DNA of 64,000 nt. Origin: Colocasia esculenta. Taxonomy: Eukaryota > Streptophyta > Magnoliopsida > Alismatales > Araceae. The DNA lies in contig CM024755.1 in the NCBI GenBank assembly GCA_014218235.1, positions 35,918,713 through 35,982,712 on the forward strand, in the 5' to 3' direction. A program made the position numbers and the translations under genes. Shown one piece after another: positions 19,164 through 31,957 of the stretch (positions are counted from its first letter, which is position 1; every line of letters begins with the position of its first letter). The notes under the pieces were generated by a model. It was not told the DNA's origin. It did no database searches and saw only the letters and a list, made by a program, of their open reading frames with translations.

Positions 19164-21531
19164 GAGCCCCGGCGAAGGACAAGCCGCTCATTCTCTACAT
19201 CGCGGCCATGGAAACGTCGCTGGGAGCGCTCCTGGCACAAACAAATGAGGAAGGCAAGGAGCAACCGCTTTACTACCTCAGCAGGATGCTCGTGGGTCCG
19301 GAGCACCGATATCCCCCAGTGGAGAAGGTGTGCCTGGCATTGATATTCGCCGTCAAGAAATTACGGCACTATCTGCTAGCCCATCAGGTCAGCCTCATCT
19401 CGAGGATAGACCCGCTAAAAGCGCTCCTCACCCAACCGGTGCTGTCAGGAAGGATGGGAAAATGGGCTCTTCTCCTCATGGAGTTCGATATCACCTTCGT
19501 CCCGAGAAAAGCAATCAAAGGGCAAGGTATGGCGGAGTTCCTGGCGGCGCATCCACTCCCAGCCGGCTCTCCCCTCGAATTCAAGCTTCCGGAGGAGGAA
19601 ACGCTCTCATCCCCCCACGGGGAGGGGACCCAACAAAAAGAAGTCCCCATTCAAGAAAGTGGGAACACTCTCGCCATAGAGTTACCACACTGGGAACTCT
19701 ACTTTGATGGCGCTTCCCGGGTGCTCAAGCAAACTGACGGCACCACATCTTATACCTCCGGAGCGGGCATTGTCCTGGTGACTCCACAAGGGGGAATACT
19801 GCACAACTCATGTGCACTCATGAAGCCATTGACCAACAATCAAGCAGAATATGAAGCGCTGATCGTGGGACTTCAACTGGCTGCCGAAATGGGCGTTAAG
19901 TGCATAAAAGTCTACGGAGACTCACAGTTGGTCATCCGTCAAGTGCTGGGGGATTACGAAGTTCGAAAAAAGGACTGATCCCCTATCATGCCAAAGTAAT
20001 AAAGCTCCGTGAGAGATTCTGCTTGTTCGAAATCGGACATGTCCCTAGAGGGCAAAACTCTCAGGCGGATGCGCTAGCCAAACTGGCGTCTGCTCTAAAA
20101 CTCCCTCCTGAAGGGGAATTAGGCATAACTGTCCGACATAGGAGGCTGATGCCCAGTGTTCTCGAGGACGACTCCGACCTAGAAGGTGCAGAGGTCAACG
20201 CCCTCGAAGAAGAAGCCAGTCGAGAAGAAGACTGGCGCCAGCCGATCATCCAAATAAAGAACGGCTGGCTACCCCCGGGTCGGGCTGAACGAGTCCAACT
20301 CCTGCGACGGGCCGCGTCGTATCAAATAATCGGGGACCAACTATATCGGCTTGTCCATGAAAAAGACAAGTCTGTCCTCCTCCGATGTCTCTCCCCTAGA
20401 GAAGCCAAAGTCATCATGCACGAAGTCCACTCTGGACTGTGCGGAGCCCATCAAGCGGGAGACAAGATGAAAATCAACATCAAGCTAAAAGGCTTCTTCT
20501 GGCCGACTATGTACGCAGATTGCGTCCAGTACGCCCGTGCATGTCATCAATGCCAGGTCTTCAGTTCGGTGCCAAGAAAGCCGCCGAGCGAATTACATCC
20601 AACCGCCCCCACATGGCCCTTCGCCGAATGGGGAATGGATGTCGTGGGACCATTCCCACCGTCCTCTGGCGGCCATAAGTTTATCCTGGCAGCCACCGAC
20701 TATTTCTCCCGATGGGCAGAAGCAATCCCTCTCCGGGAGGTGACCGGGGTAGCCGTTGCAAAATTTGTCAAGCAACACCTGATTTACAGGTTCGGCACCC
20801 CTCATCGGATCGTATCAGATAACGGTACGCCCTTCAGAAACAAAACAACATACGCGTTGGCAGCCAAATTCCGAATAGATTGGAGGACGTCAACGGTATA
20901 CAACCCTCAAGCCAATGGTCTGGCGGAAGCCTTCAACAAGACCCTTTGCAAACTGCTTGCCAAGATAGTCGGCAATCGCAAACGTGATTGGGGGGAGAAG
21001 GTGCACGAAGCTCTCTGGGCATACCGGACGGTCTACAAGACCCCTACGGGGTGCTCTCCTTTCTCTCTGGTGTACGGAGCTGAAGCCATGCTCCCCATCG
21101 AAATTGAAATGTCATCCTACAGGGTAGCCGTCTATACCGGTCTCCAACCCGAGGAGCGACAAGAAACTGAAAGAAGGTTGGAAGAACTGTCCGACCTAGA
21201 GGGCCAAAGGTTGGAAGCATACAAACATCTCCAATCCTATCAAGCCCGCATGACTCGAGCCTATGACAAGCTAGTCAGGCCTCGTGTCTTCAAGAAAGGC
21301 GACCTCGTCATGGTCAAGCAAAGAGAAGTCATGGCGGGCAGATCAAGCGGCAAACTCCAGCCGAACTGGCGCGGACCGTACGTGGTCACCGGAGTGTATG
21401 AAGGCGGAGGATACACGCTGGCAACACACGCCGGCGATCGCCCCTTTCCACCACTAAATGGCAAGCATCTCAAGATGTACTTTGCCCCTGAGCATGAATT
21501 CTTAGGGCAACAGTCCCCTGAACTCCTCTAG
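19052..21531 (+). pseudogene. pol: RNase H, second RNase H and integrase of A1, one frameshift
   Basis: The frame from about 19080 encodes the RT-linked RNase H (FIWDQECQDTFEEIKEYL, SLGALLAQTNEEGKEQPLYY) and most of the second RNase H. A one-base deletion near 19973 (A0 has GGAGCTG, A1 GGACTG) shifts the frame between the third and fourth acidic residues; the remainder reads to 21531. Integrase, with its H2C2 finger, DDE triad and GPY module, is otherwise as in A0. Confidence 0.88.
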
Positions 21532-22040
21532 CCAATAAACCCCCAGAAGGTCGGCTAAAAAACTCCTTCTTGGTCAGCAAACCGCCCAGGTCGACCAAGT
21601 CAAACCCTTTTAGCCAATAAACCCCCAGAAGGTCGGCTAAAAAAACTCCTTCTTGGTCAGCAAACCACCCAGGTCGACCAAGTCAAACCCTTTAGCCAAT
21701 AAACCCCCAGAAGGTCGGCTAAAAAACTCCTTCTTGGTCAGCAAACCACCCAGGTCGACCAAGTCAAACCCTTTAGCCAATAAACCCCCAGAAGGTCGGC
21801 TAAAAAACTCCTTCTTGGTCAGCAAACCACCCAGGTCGACCAAGTCAAACCCTTTAGCCAATAAACCCCCAGAAGGTCGGCTAAAAAACTCCTCCTTGGT
21901 CAGCAAACCGCCCAGGTCGACCAAGTCAAACCCTTTAGCCAATAAACCCCCAGAAGGTCGGCTAAAGAAAAAAAACTCCGCCTTGGTTAGCAAACCGTCC
22001 AGGTCAACCAAGTCAACCCTTCAGCCAGTAAACCTCCCTG
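21530..22040 (+). repeat. 81-bp type I hairpin array of A1, six units
   Basis: This is the same repeat as at 2178-2620 but with one extra unit, starting at the pol stop. The copy-number difference is among the few changes between A0 and A1 and shows that the array gains or loses whole units. Confidence 0.9.
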
Positions 22041-22251
22041 GTAGGCTGCGCCGTCTTAGGCCCACGAATCACGATGATGGGCTAAAGCCAAACGGTGAAT
22101 CCCCTAGTCGAGGTTTCGCAACCTTGCTTCGGACACCAATTTCAAAAAAAAAAAAGAAGAAAAAGAAAAAGGGACTAAAAATAGAGATGTCCCGGCAGAC
22201 TCGGCCACTCCCCAAAAGGGGTGTCCGAGGGTAAAAATGCCTAAAATCCAG

Positions 22252-23056
22252 CTGAGGTGAAAACCCGAAAGGGCGCCTCAGGCAAAAATGGATAACCCCT
22301 CAACGTGAAAACCCGAAGAGGACGCGTTGGAAAAAGCTAGAGGGGGCTGGCTTCTGTGAAAACCCGAAAGGGCGCAGGAGTCAGTAATGTGAAAAAAAAA
22401 AGATCAATAAAAAAAAAAAATCAATCAAAATCAAATCGTCACTTACCAAGGCACTTTCGCGCAGCCAGTAAACGAGTGTTAGGTTGTGCCCCTATTCTGA
22501 TTGGTAGGTAAACCGAAATGGTGGATCAAGTCATTTCCCCTTAGCCAGCAAACCCCAAGAAGGTAGGCAAACCCAAAACCTTAGCCATAAAACCCCAAGA
22601 AGGTAGGCTATCCCTCCTTGACCAACAAACCTCCGCGGTCGGTTAAACCTAAAATCCTTAGCCAGCAAACCCCGAGAAGGTAGGCTAATCCTAAACCCTT
22701 AGCCAGCAAACCCCAAGCGGTAGGCTAACCAAAGCCCTTTAGCCAGCAAACCACAGTGGTAGGCTAAATCCAGAGGGCGGATCCCGCGATCAATTGCCCC
22801 GGGGTTCGGCCTTGGACCCATCAAAAAAAGAGAGAAAGAGAAAAGGGACTAAAAATAGAGATGTCCCGGCAGACTTGATCATCCTCCAAAAAGGGATGTT
22901 CAAGGGCAAAAAGGCCTCAAACCCAGCTGAGGTGAAAACCCGAGAGGGCGCCTCAGGTAAAAATGGGCAACCCCTCGGTGTGAAAACCCGAAAGGGCGCA
23001 CCGGAAAAAGCTAGAGGGGGCCATCCCCGGTGAAAAACCGAAAGGGCACTTGGGAT
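22252..23056 (+). repeat. 3' UTR type II and dispersed type I hairpins of A1
   Basis: Type II hairpins lie at 22252-22380 and 22927-23056, with the dispersed type I cluster at 22455-22770 between them, as in A0. One A0 loop base (CCCAAAAGGG) reads CCCGAAAGGG here. Confidence 0.78.
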
Positions 23057-23488
23057 GGTAATATGAAAAAAGAGATGAACAAAAGAATCATCATCGTCAT
23101 CAAGTCAAAGTTGGGTTGCCGGACAAAGCCTCGAGAAGGCCAGCCCCAGCGCCCGAAACGTTGCATCAGATCTGGAGGAATGCCAGAAATGCAACGTCCA
23201 AAAGACATCACTCACGCTCACCGGTCCGAGAAACTGAGTAAAGCGCAGGACAAGTCAAGCCAAGAAACACGGCGTCCAAAAGGAGGAGTCCCAAATAAGA
23301 CCCCCAAAAGGCTACCTGAATACAGACGAAGGTTGCAACAGTGTCAAAGGAAAGGCATTGGCAGTAACCTAAAGTTTGTCATTCCTTGAATATAAGGTGC
23401 CCGAGACAAGCCCTCGGGGTAGCTGATGAAGTACATACATCGGCTAAAACCAAAAAGGGACGAGAGGAACTATGGAGTCCCCTCCCTC

Positions 23489-26400
23489 TCACGAAGAGGC
23501 ATGGGGTCCTCCCCGGAGATCCGCCAGACTCGCCTGAAGGGTCAATAGCCTGGTCTGGGAATCCGCAAACTCCTGCTCCAAGGTGGTCGCTGCTGCCTCG
23601 GCCTCCGCCGCCCCCTCGGTCAGCGCCTGGTAAGCGGCCTGACGATCGGCAAGGCGCTTCGAGGCCTCCTCAATCGCCCGCTGGAAGCCGACAATATCAG
23701 CATGGCATTGGGCGCAACCTGCTCTCAGGGTCTCGACGCGGCTGAGTACGCCCCCTCTCTGTGAGCGAAGAGCCTCAAATCTCTGCTTCTCTAGGGCCAC
23801 CTCTGCTGAGAGCTCCCGGATCTTGAGGCGGGTCGCCTCCTGGCATCGCAGCTTCACCTCGTCCCAAACAGCGTCGACAGCAGCCATCCAGGGGTCTCGT
23901 GGGAAGCCCATCAAGTGATAAGCGCGGGTATTCCTGTGAAGGAACCCCCGCACCCTTTCAAGGCATGGGGGGTTACTCTCCTCCATGGCGGACCGCGCAA
24001 GCCCCATCAGGGTCTCCAGTACGCCGCCCTTGTCCGCCATCTGGATGCTTTGAGGCTCACTCGGCCAAAGAACGCCGTGGCTCGGAAAAGGGGCAAGCTC
24101 CACAGGCGATGCTGCGGCAAAAGGTGGCAGGAGCGCATCGCCGCCGCGGCTGCCAAAGGCAAATGAATGTCAGCACGGCGCAGTAATGGCAAGGCTACAA
24201 CAAAGGAAGAGACAAGGGGGAGGGAAACACCTGTCGAAGACTCGCCGGGCTCCGAAAGAAGGGGAGCCGCCGCGACGCCGTGAGGGGCCCCCTCCGCCCC
24301 GGCCTGGGTCGCAGCCGAGAAAAAAACGGCCACTGAGGGACCCATCTCCATCATTTCCGCCACGATCTCGGCGCCGCCTGCAAGAAAGATGAATGCACGC
24401 GTCAAGCAAGTCAAACCCCTTCGCCCCGACAAAACCGAGGGTGAACAACAAAAGGAAGACCACCCTTGGGCAAAAGTCTGTACCGTCGTCTTCCCCAACT
24501 GCCCTCTCTAGAACTTCACCCTCCTCTCGCGGGGACCTGGCGGGAAGCGCAGCCGGAGAGGCGATCGTCACTGCAAGAGGAAGACGAAGTCACTTGTCAC
24601 TTCCTCGGAAAAAGGAGGGGGGGGGGGGAGAGAGAAGAGGAAAAGGTGCGAAGGCGATGCAGCAACTAAATGCAGAGACCGTGAGGTACTCACTGGCGCA
24701 ATGCGAAGCCCGCGGCAAAGCTCCTCCCTCGAGCAGCCCCGGGGCAAAGTCCGAGAAACCGGGTAGCTCACCCCGGGGGCTGGAGACCAACAAGCGGTGA
24801 ATCTCCTGAAGCGAGGGCGTCAACATAGTCCGATGTGAGGTGCCTCCGCCAGCGGACGCCTCCCCCGGCACGTACCCTAAGGAGGTAGACGAAGCGGTCA
24901 GGTGATCAGGCCCATGGCCACAACAACGAGCCCAAAAAGAAAAAAAAGGGGAAGATGCAAAGGCGCGAATACATATGCACACGCGTATATATATGCGCAC
25001 TAGCCGGCCGCCACCTGGCTCAGGCAGAGCCACCTGAGGGAGCCCCGTCATGTCTGGGGACGGCGTCCCATCAAATGTGGGGTTGTAGTTGTCCTCGGCG
25101 GGAGGGGTAGGGTCCTCGCGCGGGGTCGCCCCAGCCACCTCTTCGCTCTCCGGAGTTTGCAAAGCTGCAGAAAGAACAACAGCAAAATCAATGCCCTGAT
25201 CGGGAGGAAAGGAAAGAGGGGACGAAAAGCTCCCCCCGGGCCGGCAAGACAAAAGGCCAGGCTCACCTCCTCCAACCGAAGCGGAAGGCTCGGGGATCCC
25301 CTCCTGAGCGCCTGGCTGCGAGGGGCCGGCTTCCCTGCTCGCGCGTCGCTTCCGACTGCGTGAAGTGTCGGGCTTCGGCATTGCCGCCGGAAGAATGAAG
25401 CTCTCTGTTCAAGCCAGAAACAAGGGAAGTCCCGTCAGCGAAAAAAAAAAAAAAAAAAAAAAGAGAAAAGAGAAAAGAAGAAGAAGAAAACGAACAGGTA
25501 ACAACATACCACTCGGAGCCGGGGAAAAAGGTGGCGGGAGCACCACCTGGTCGAAAGGGACCTTCACAGCCTTGCCCGCCTCAACAATAGCATCCCAGAA
25601 ATGCTGCAAGGTGGTCCCGTTCTCGATCCAACTGATAAACTCCCTTGGGCCGACGCGGGCAACTGAATGGCAGAGATGTCGCTCCCAAGCTCCAGACACG
25701 TCATGAGGGATAAGGGCAGAAAGCACCGTGTCCACTTGGTACCCACAGTCCAGCAGGAAGTGGCGCCACCAAAAGTAGACAAGAGGCGGCTCTCCGCTGT
25801 CCCGAGAAGTCGCCGGACCGCCCTCAGGGCGCGCTAGGGGCTCTAAAGCCTCTGCGCGGGCTCTGCGCCCCGCTGGATCGGTGACCTGCGCCCTCGCTCG
25901 ACGGCGGCCCACAATTGATACTTTCCCCACAAGCGCTGGGAACTCCCGCTGGAGGAACTTCGACGTGATCGAAGAGATGGAGGCGCCCGCTCGAGACAAG
26001 TAAGCGCCCTCCGCCGCCTTCACCGCGTCGGTGTGTTCCCGGAACGTCTTATTATGCCGGGTCCACCACCGGGCGTACAATATGTCTACGCGACCGTCCC
26101 GCCGCTGCTCGGGAATGAAGAACTCCTGAGACGGGTCGCGTCTGATAAAAAAGCACCACCAGCTCGAAGCCACAAGGTGCCGATCCAAGCCCCTGTATGT
26201 CCTGTCGGGAAGCGAAAAATCGGCATTGGGAGGTACAGCCTGGTCATACCCAAAGTTGCGTGCGAAGCGATGCGGGAAGTACGGCTCCATGAACAGGGCC
26301 CCCCCTTTGCGGAAGAGCAGAACGCTGGGGCGAATGCACCAAAGCCACTCCTTGCGGAAAGATGCGCTCGGTGCGGGACTGTGGGGGAGGCGGTAAACTT

Positions 26401-28166
26401 GCCCTCCCCTCCTCTCCTCAACAAAAGGGCGGAAATCTCGCGAGCAGCAGGCATAGTCAAGTCCCGACTGCCCCGCCGATGGCACAAAAGAAAGTCGTCG
26501 GCGCGCCTCGTCCAATTGTCGCTGGTGTGCCTGTTCCGGACGATTCCGGAACATGAAGAGGAGCGGCATGGAGGGATTCTCCAGGCTGACGTTGTGACAC
26601 AGCTCGGGCAAGAGGAGACCGGCCCAGGCGCTCAAGTAGTGCGTCGGCAGGACGATGCTCCTATCACGAGGGGAAGGGCTCGCCGTCAAATCCCCCAAGC
26701 CGTGGAAAATGTTGGCCAGCGCCGCCGGGGCCAGGGCAAGCCGCACACCGCTAGCCAAGGAACAAGCCGGATAGATGACCTCCGGCCTGATGTTTCCCTC
26801 CTCCCCAAATGGGACAACGAAGGTACTCAACCAGTACACCAGGTATGCCGCCAGATAAGTCCGGTCTGGGAGCTGCCTCGGATTCCAGCCCCGACCCTGA
26901 GGCGCGTAGAGAAACCTTACGTTGTCCTCCAGGGTGACTGATAGCTGCAAATAGTCTGCCGGATCATGGCCCCGCTGGCAAACTCCTTGTGGAAGCAGAA
27001 AGGCCCGTTGTAAAAGAAGCGGAGCCAAGCATCGCAGCTCACCCTCACTGTCCCTTTGGAAGCACTGGGACATTCATCTCTACCACACCGGGCCAGATCC
27101 CGCCAGACTTTCATCAAATAACGAAAGCTGTGGGGTAAAACATAGGAGCCCGAACCAGTGGACTGGTCCCGAAGGAGGTCATTCAAACACACCTCCTCAT
27201 AAAACTGGCCAGAGATCGGGAGACCAGAAATTCTGTGCAAAGCCCAAAGATCGAGGCATGCCTCCCCGTCCGCCACACAGAAGGTATTGAACCTCCGGTT
27301 GAATCTCTCCGCCAGGGCCTGCAGAAGCCCGGAATGACATGGATAGCTGTAAAGAGCGGCGACCACAGCATGAAGAAGGTCGACCCGAGACAGCAACTGA
27401 TGGTAATGATAAAGAACACCCATCAACCACTCTGTGGCGCCAAAGCGGAAGCGGTGAGACGAGATGACGGACCACCGATCATACCACCCGGCGGCCTCCT
27501 GCTCATAATCCGGTCCAGGAAACAGGACCGGTCATAACCCTCCGACACGAACTCGGAACCGGAAGGTAGTGGGATATGCCCGGTGAAGGTAGGCCCGGTC
27601 TTGGGCAGCCCGTGTACTTCCCACAAACCCTGTGCAAGCATGAGCTCCCGGACCCGGTCAGCGGGTTCCCGGCCAAAAAGCCCCAGTTGACTCGCCTCTG
27701 GAAAATGCGCCTGTGCGGTGTAGTCCATAGGGAAGCTGGGGTAGTGGAAGCCGCAAGTCCCCATCATACTGTCGCGGCCGACCAAAATAGCTCGCTCCAG
27801 CTGAGCTCGCTCGGATAGAAGAAGTCCGTCCGGGCCCTCCCAATTGACCGGAACAAAACTCTGGATGAAGGGGAACAGATGCTCGTCCAGCGGAAAATGC
27901 CCAGGGTAGTCGCTGCCCCTCCGATAGCGGTATCCCCGCTCAGTCCGGTCCACCAGGCGCATGTCCACGACGCCCTCCAGTGGTGACGACTCCTCCAAAG
28001 GCCCGAAAGCACATACCTTGACGCCCTTGTCAAGTCGCTCCGGGTCGTCCTCCCTCACCGGGGAAAGGGTGGAATACGGCATCGGATCCCCCGTCCGCCG
28101 CACGTCATCCTCTGAACGACGCGACGCCCGACTACTCTCCCCGCGATGCTTGGTGGAACGAGGCAT
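23489..28166 (-). pseudogene. Antisense extra gene of A1, three single-base deletions
   Basis: This copy of the 4059-8733 gene has the same exon and intron layout and the same start (ATG at 28164-28166) and stop. Relative to A0 it lacks one base near 24144 (last exon), one near 26972 and one near 27499 (both exon 1), each shifting the frame. The homopolymer tract in intron 1 is longer. The splice-site GT and AG positions are unchanged. Either the gene has just been inactivated or the consensus sequence is in error. Confidence 0.75.
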
Positions 28167-28350
28167 CGTCAATCCTGCCAAATGAATTGCCCGAGCGTCA
28201 GGTGAAAGAACGTCGCAACAAGGCAGAAGGAGACAATTGCGAAAGAAAAAAAAATAATAATAAAAATATATATATATATATATATCTCGAAGGCACCACG
28301 GGACACCCGCCGTCGTCTTCGTCTCCGACGGATGTCCCGTGGGGGGCATT

Positions 28351-30354
28351 TGTTGAACCCGGAAAATATCGGGGCTTAAACAAACCCCGGGCGACAAATA
28401 ACGCCCTGGGGGAACCAGGGATGAGCTCCCGATCCCCCGCTCGGACATCGGGAAGATGAACCCGAGTGCTCGCATCAATCCGGAGTGGCCCGGAAGCGAG
28501 GTGCCCGAGAAGCTCGTCGACGGCGAAGAATGCGTACTCCGGATGCCAGAAACTTCGTGTCCGGATCAACGTTCGAAGCCGCGCCTGAAGCCGAAGGATC
28601 CGGAAAGGTCAAATGCACGTGCCCTCCGAAAACGGGGACAAACGCACGTGAGACGGCCGGAGAAGCACAAGCGGCGCACGCGTGCACGTGCGCGGCACGG
28701 CCGTCAACCAACGAACAACGCACAGGAGGCCCACAGAGCTCTCTCCCGCGGAAACCGGAGGAAATGGCCGATGGAGTGGAGGCCCACCCCATTTATAGGG
28801 GGGGCCAGGCGGTGGCACCCCCGCCGGTTAGGCGGGGTGCGCACCCCCGCCGGTTCGGCAGGGGGCGCACCCCCGCCGGGCCGGGCGGGGGCCGCACCCC
28901 CGCCGGTTAGGCGGGGCGCGGGCCCCCCGCCGGTTCGGCAGGGGGCGCACCCCCGCCGGTTAGGCGGGGTGCGGGCCCCCCGCCGGTTCGGCAGGGGGCG
29001 CACCCCCGCCGGGCCGGGCGGGGGCTGCACCCCCGCCGGTTCGGCGGGGTGTGCACCCCGCCGGTTCGGCGGGGGGCGCACCCCCGCCGGTTCGGCGGGG
29101 GGACCCCCCCCCGCCAGTCAGTCCAGCGGGGGCCGCACCCCCGCCGGTTCGGCGGGGGGTGCACCCCCGCCGGTTCAAGCGGGGGGCCGCACCCCCGCCA
29201 GTCCAGGCGGGGTGTGCACCCCCGCCAGTCCGGGCGCACCCCCGCCGGTCCGCGGTGCCTCGGCGCCCGCGCCCGCCTCGACGCTCGAGCCGGGAGCACC
29301 CCCGCCGGGGAGCACACCCCCGCCGGTTCGACCCTTCGAGCCCCTATAAATACAGGGGCATACCCCCATTTGAAGGAAGGCTGCTTCGGAGCCCACATAT
29401 GCCACTCGGACTAAAAAGCGCCATTCAGCCCAAGGACGCCCCCGTGCGCGAGCTTACATAGGCCGCACGCGTCGACACCCGTCGGTGCTCTGTCTTCGTG
29501 GTCGAGCCCTTCTGCGCTTGCCCGCACAGAGACGCTACAGGTGGTTATAAAATCCTTGTTGGCATGTCTAAGTCCTCCGGTGTCATAAAACGACACGCGT
29601 TGAGGTACTCATGACTTAAGTCCTCCGGTGTCATAAAACGACACGCGTTGAGGTACTCATGACTTAAGTCCTCCGGTGTCATGAAACGACACACGTCGAG
29701 GCGTGTATTTAAGTCTTCCGGTGTCATAAAACGACATACGTTGAGGCACATATGTTTAAGTCCTCCGGTGTCATAAAACGACACACGTCGAGGCATGTTA
29801 ACCTATGGAGGCACAAACACCCCACTGGTAACACAAATGTACTCATTATCATGTAAACGTCCGACAGAGGCACAAACGCCCTGTCGTCGATGTCCATGTA
29901 TTTGACTTGTTGTATACACGCCCAGTGGAGGTACAAAACCCCACTAAAGGCGTACATGTAAATGTAAATGTCATGTCATAAATATAAATGGCATGAGCAT
30001 GCTTGAATAAAATTGTGGAAATTCATTTGTCATCTGCCTTTTCTTCTTTAAATTTCGGCATACGGTCTTTTAATAAACATTACGCATTCGAAGGTATTCG
30101 AGTGTTATACTCGATGTAAATGAAACATCGACTTCGGTCGGTGGGGAACGGTCCAGTACACGACCACTCCAATCGCCCTGAACGCGAGCGCACGCGGAAA
30201 ATAAATTCGAGGGTATCAGGGTTCGCACCCAATACTCCTCATAAAATAATCTTTGTCTGTTTCTCGCAAACAGTCTGGCACGCCCAACACAAAAGATCCA
30301 TCTCGAAGATAAGAGAGGTGGATCGAAAAAGAAAGAAAACTCCGCGTTCCAACA
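28351..30354 (+). repeat. 3' LTR of A1, 2004 bp
   Basis: It starts TGTTGAACCC and ends TTCCAACA. It is nearly identical to 8912-10882 but carries one more minisatellite unit and an extra or altered hairpin unit. Internal marks: antisense TATA at 28791-28798, minisatellite 28802-29331, sense TATA 29345-29352, type III hairpins about 29565-29800, inverted-repeat arm 30055-30071. The sequence after it is not a primer-binding site but the gag of an unrelated AT-rich copy, so this is the true right end of the A tandem. Confidence 0.92.
28791..28798 (-). promoter_or_regulatory. Antisense TATA box in the A1 3' LTR
   Basis: CTATAAAT on the minus strand, placed to drive the antisense gene of A1, whose start codon is about 625 bases away. 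Confidence 0.55.
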
Positions 30355-31957
30355 GTGGACCCTCTACCTCTCGTAGTCATCCCGTCATCAACTTGCCGAC
30401 AAAAGAAAATTTCCATGCAATGGCGGATGACGACAAATATGAAGTCATGCAACAGTGGCGGTCTGAAATGACCTCACTTGTCAATGAGATGAGACGATTG
30501 GCAACTTCAAGCCATCGACCATCCATAGAGCCGGTTGCTGCTCAACATCAACCACAAAACCAGTATCCGGATGGATTTATCTCATTACACAATCCAGCAA
30601 TTTCTTCAACTGGTCTTCTCCCTCAAGCTACGGGTCCGGATATCAACGACCCATCTAATATCATGCCTCCTCAAATAGAAGCCTTGCAAATTCAAAGGCA
30701 TGAGATAAAGAAGATGGTTGAAGATATGTTCGCCCAGCAGGGCGAGGGTATTCAGGCTACGGGTTTATATTCTGTCCCGTTCCCTATACATCATCAACTC
30801 AAGAAGCTGCCAGAATCATGTCCCAAAGTCCCAAAGTTGCCTAAATATGATGGGCATGGGACACCTCGGGAGCATGTGGCACATTATATAATTGCCATGG
30901 GCGATCTTGCATCTGAGGAATCATATCTCCTCAGATATTTTGCAACTTCTTTAACAGGAGTCGCATTTCAATGGTATGCAAAGCTCAAGGTTGGCTCAGT
31001 TCTCGACTGGGCTGATATGCAATCAAAATTCTATGATCGCTTTCAAACAGCCGAAAGGAAGGTCTCTCTTGCTGAGCTATGCTCCCTCAAACAAAACAAA
31101 GGGGAGTCAGCAATAGACTTCATCCAAAGGTGGAGGGAGTTTAGCATGCAATGCGACAATCCTCCCATCCAGCAAGATGCAGTAATCATCTGCCGCAGAG
31201 GCCTCATCATAACAATTAAAGAGAGACTCTTGGCTGCAAATATCAGAAGCTTTGACCAGTTGAATATTGTTGTGGCAGAAATCGAAGGCTTCTTAGCCGA
31301 GCAATCAACTCATACAGCTCAAAAGGGTAAACTCCCTAAGGAGCGCAGCTTACCTGCAAAAGAAGTCAATACTATCGACTTCGTGCCTGGTGATGAAACA
31401 AAGGGGGCAGTAATCCCCACTACCTCAAGAAAGAAACCGGAACCAAAGATACCTCCGCCAACATTGGCCGAGCGTATGAAGGCTCCTTATTCTTTCAGAA
31501 AAGAGCATACCAGGAAACTTTTCGATCTCTGCCTTGATAATCAATTGATATCACTGCCAACACCGAAGAAGCCGGCAGATATCGGCAAGATCAATCAACC
31601 CAATTACTGCCCGTATCACCGTATGGTGGGGCATTCAATTGAAGATTGCTTTGTCTTCAAGAACGAGGCTCAAAAGATAATCCAAGAAGGCCATATATCT
31701 ATGCAAAATGGTCTGGTTGATCCTCCACAGCCTCATACTCCGGATTGGCCAGAACAATCTGTCAATGTTATACATACGGCGGAACCCGCCACAAGCTCAA
31801 GGAATCCTGAGGTTGGGTCTTCATGTAACCCACCTCAAGATACTTCTGGAGCTCATTCTCCGCCAAGATCTAGGCATCACAGTACAAGGAAAACAATACA
31901 AAGAGTACAAAGGCAGCTCCAGCAATTACAACAAAGCCAGCTCCAGCAGCTCCAGCT
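30355..31957 (+). pseudogene. gag: Fragment B1: Gag of an AT-rich Tat-like element
   Basis: This is a Gag segment open throughout. It includes MADDDKYEVMQQWRSEM near 30420, the capsid-like part (LPKYDGHGTPREHVAHY, FATSLTGVAFQWYAKL, DFIQRWREFSMQCDNPP) and a C-x2-H-x4-H-x4-C motif, CPYHRMVGHSIEDC, near 31605-31646. It is clearly homologous to Gag of A, C and D but AT-rich in codon choice, and it resembles B2 more. The frame runs in from the preceding LTR only by chance. On the right it ends in a CAGCTC-rich stretch at an inverted junction with element C. No stop is seen, but both ends are missing. Confidence 0.82.

Larger units (their letters stand above)
8912..30354 (+). mobile_element. Full-length Tat-lineage retrotransposon A1 (LTR to LTR, 21.4 kb)
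   Basis: Both LTRs, the primer-binding site, gag, spacer, protease, RT, RNase H, integrase, hairpin-rich 3' UTR, antisense gene and PPT-like tract are present in the expected order. The coding regions contain many one- or two-base deletions when compared with A0, C and D, so as read it would not be autonomous. Its right flank is GTGGA (30355-30359); the matching target duplication would be expected left of the tandem, outside the window. Confidence 0.9.
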
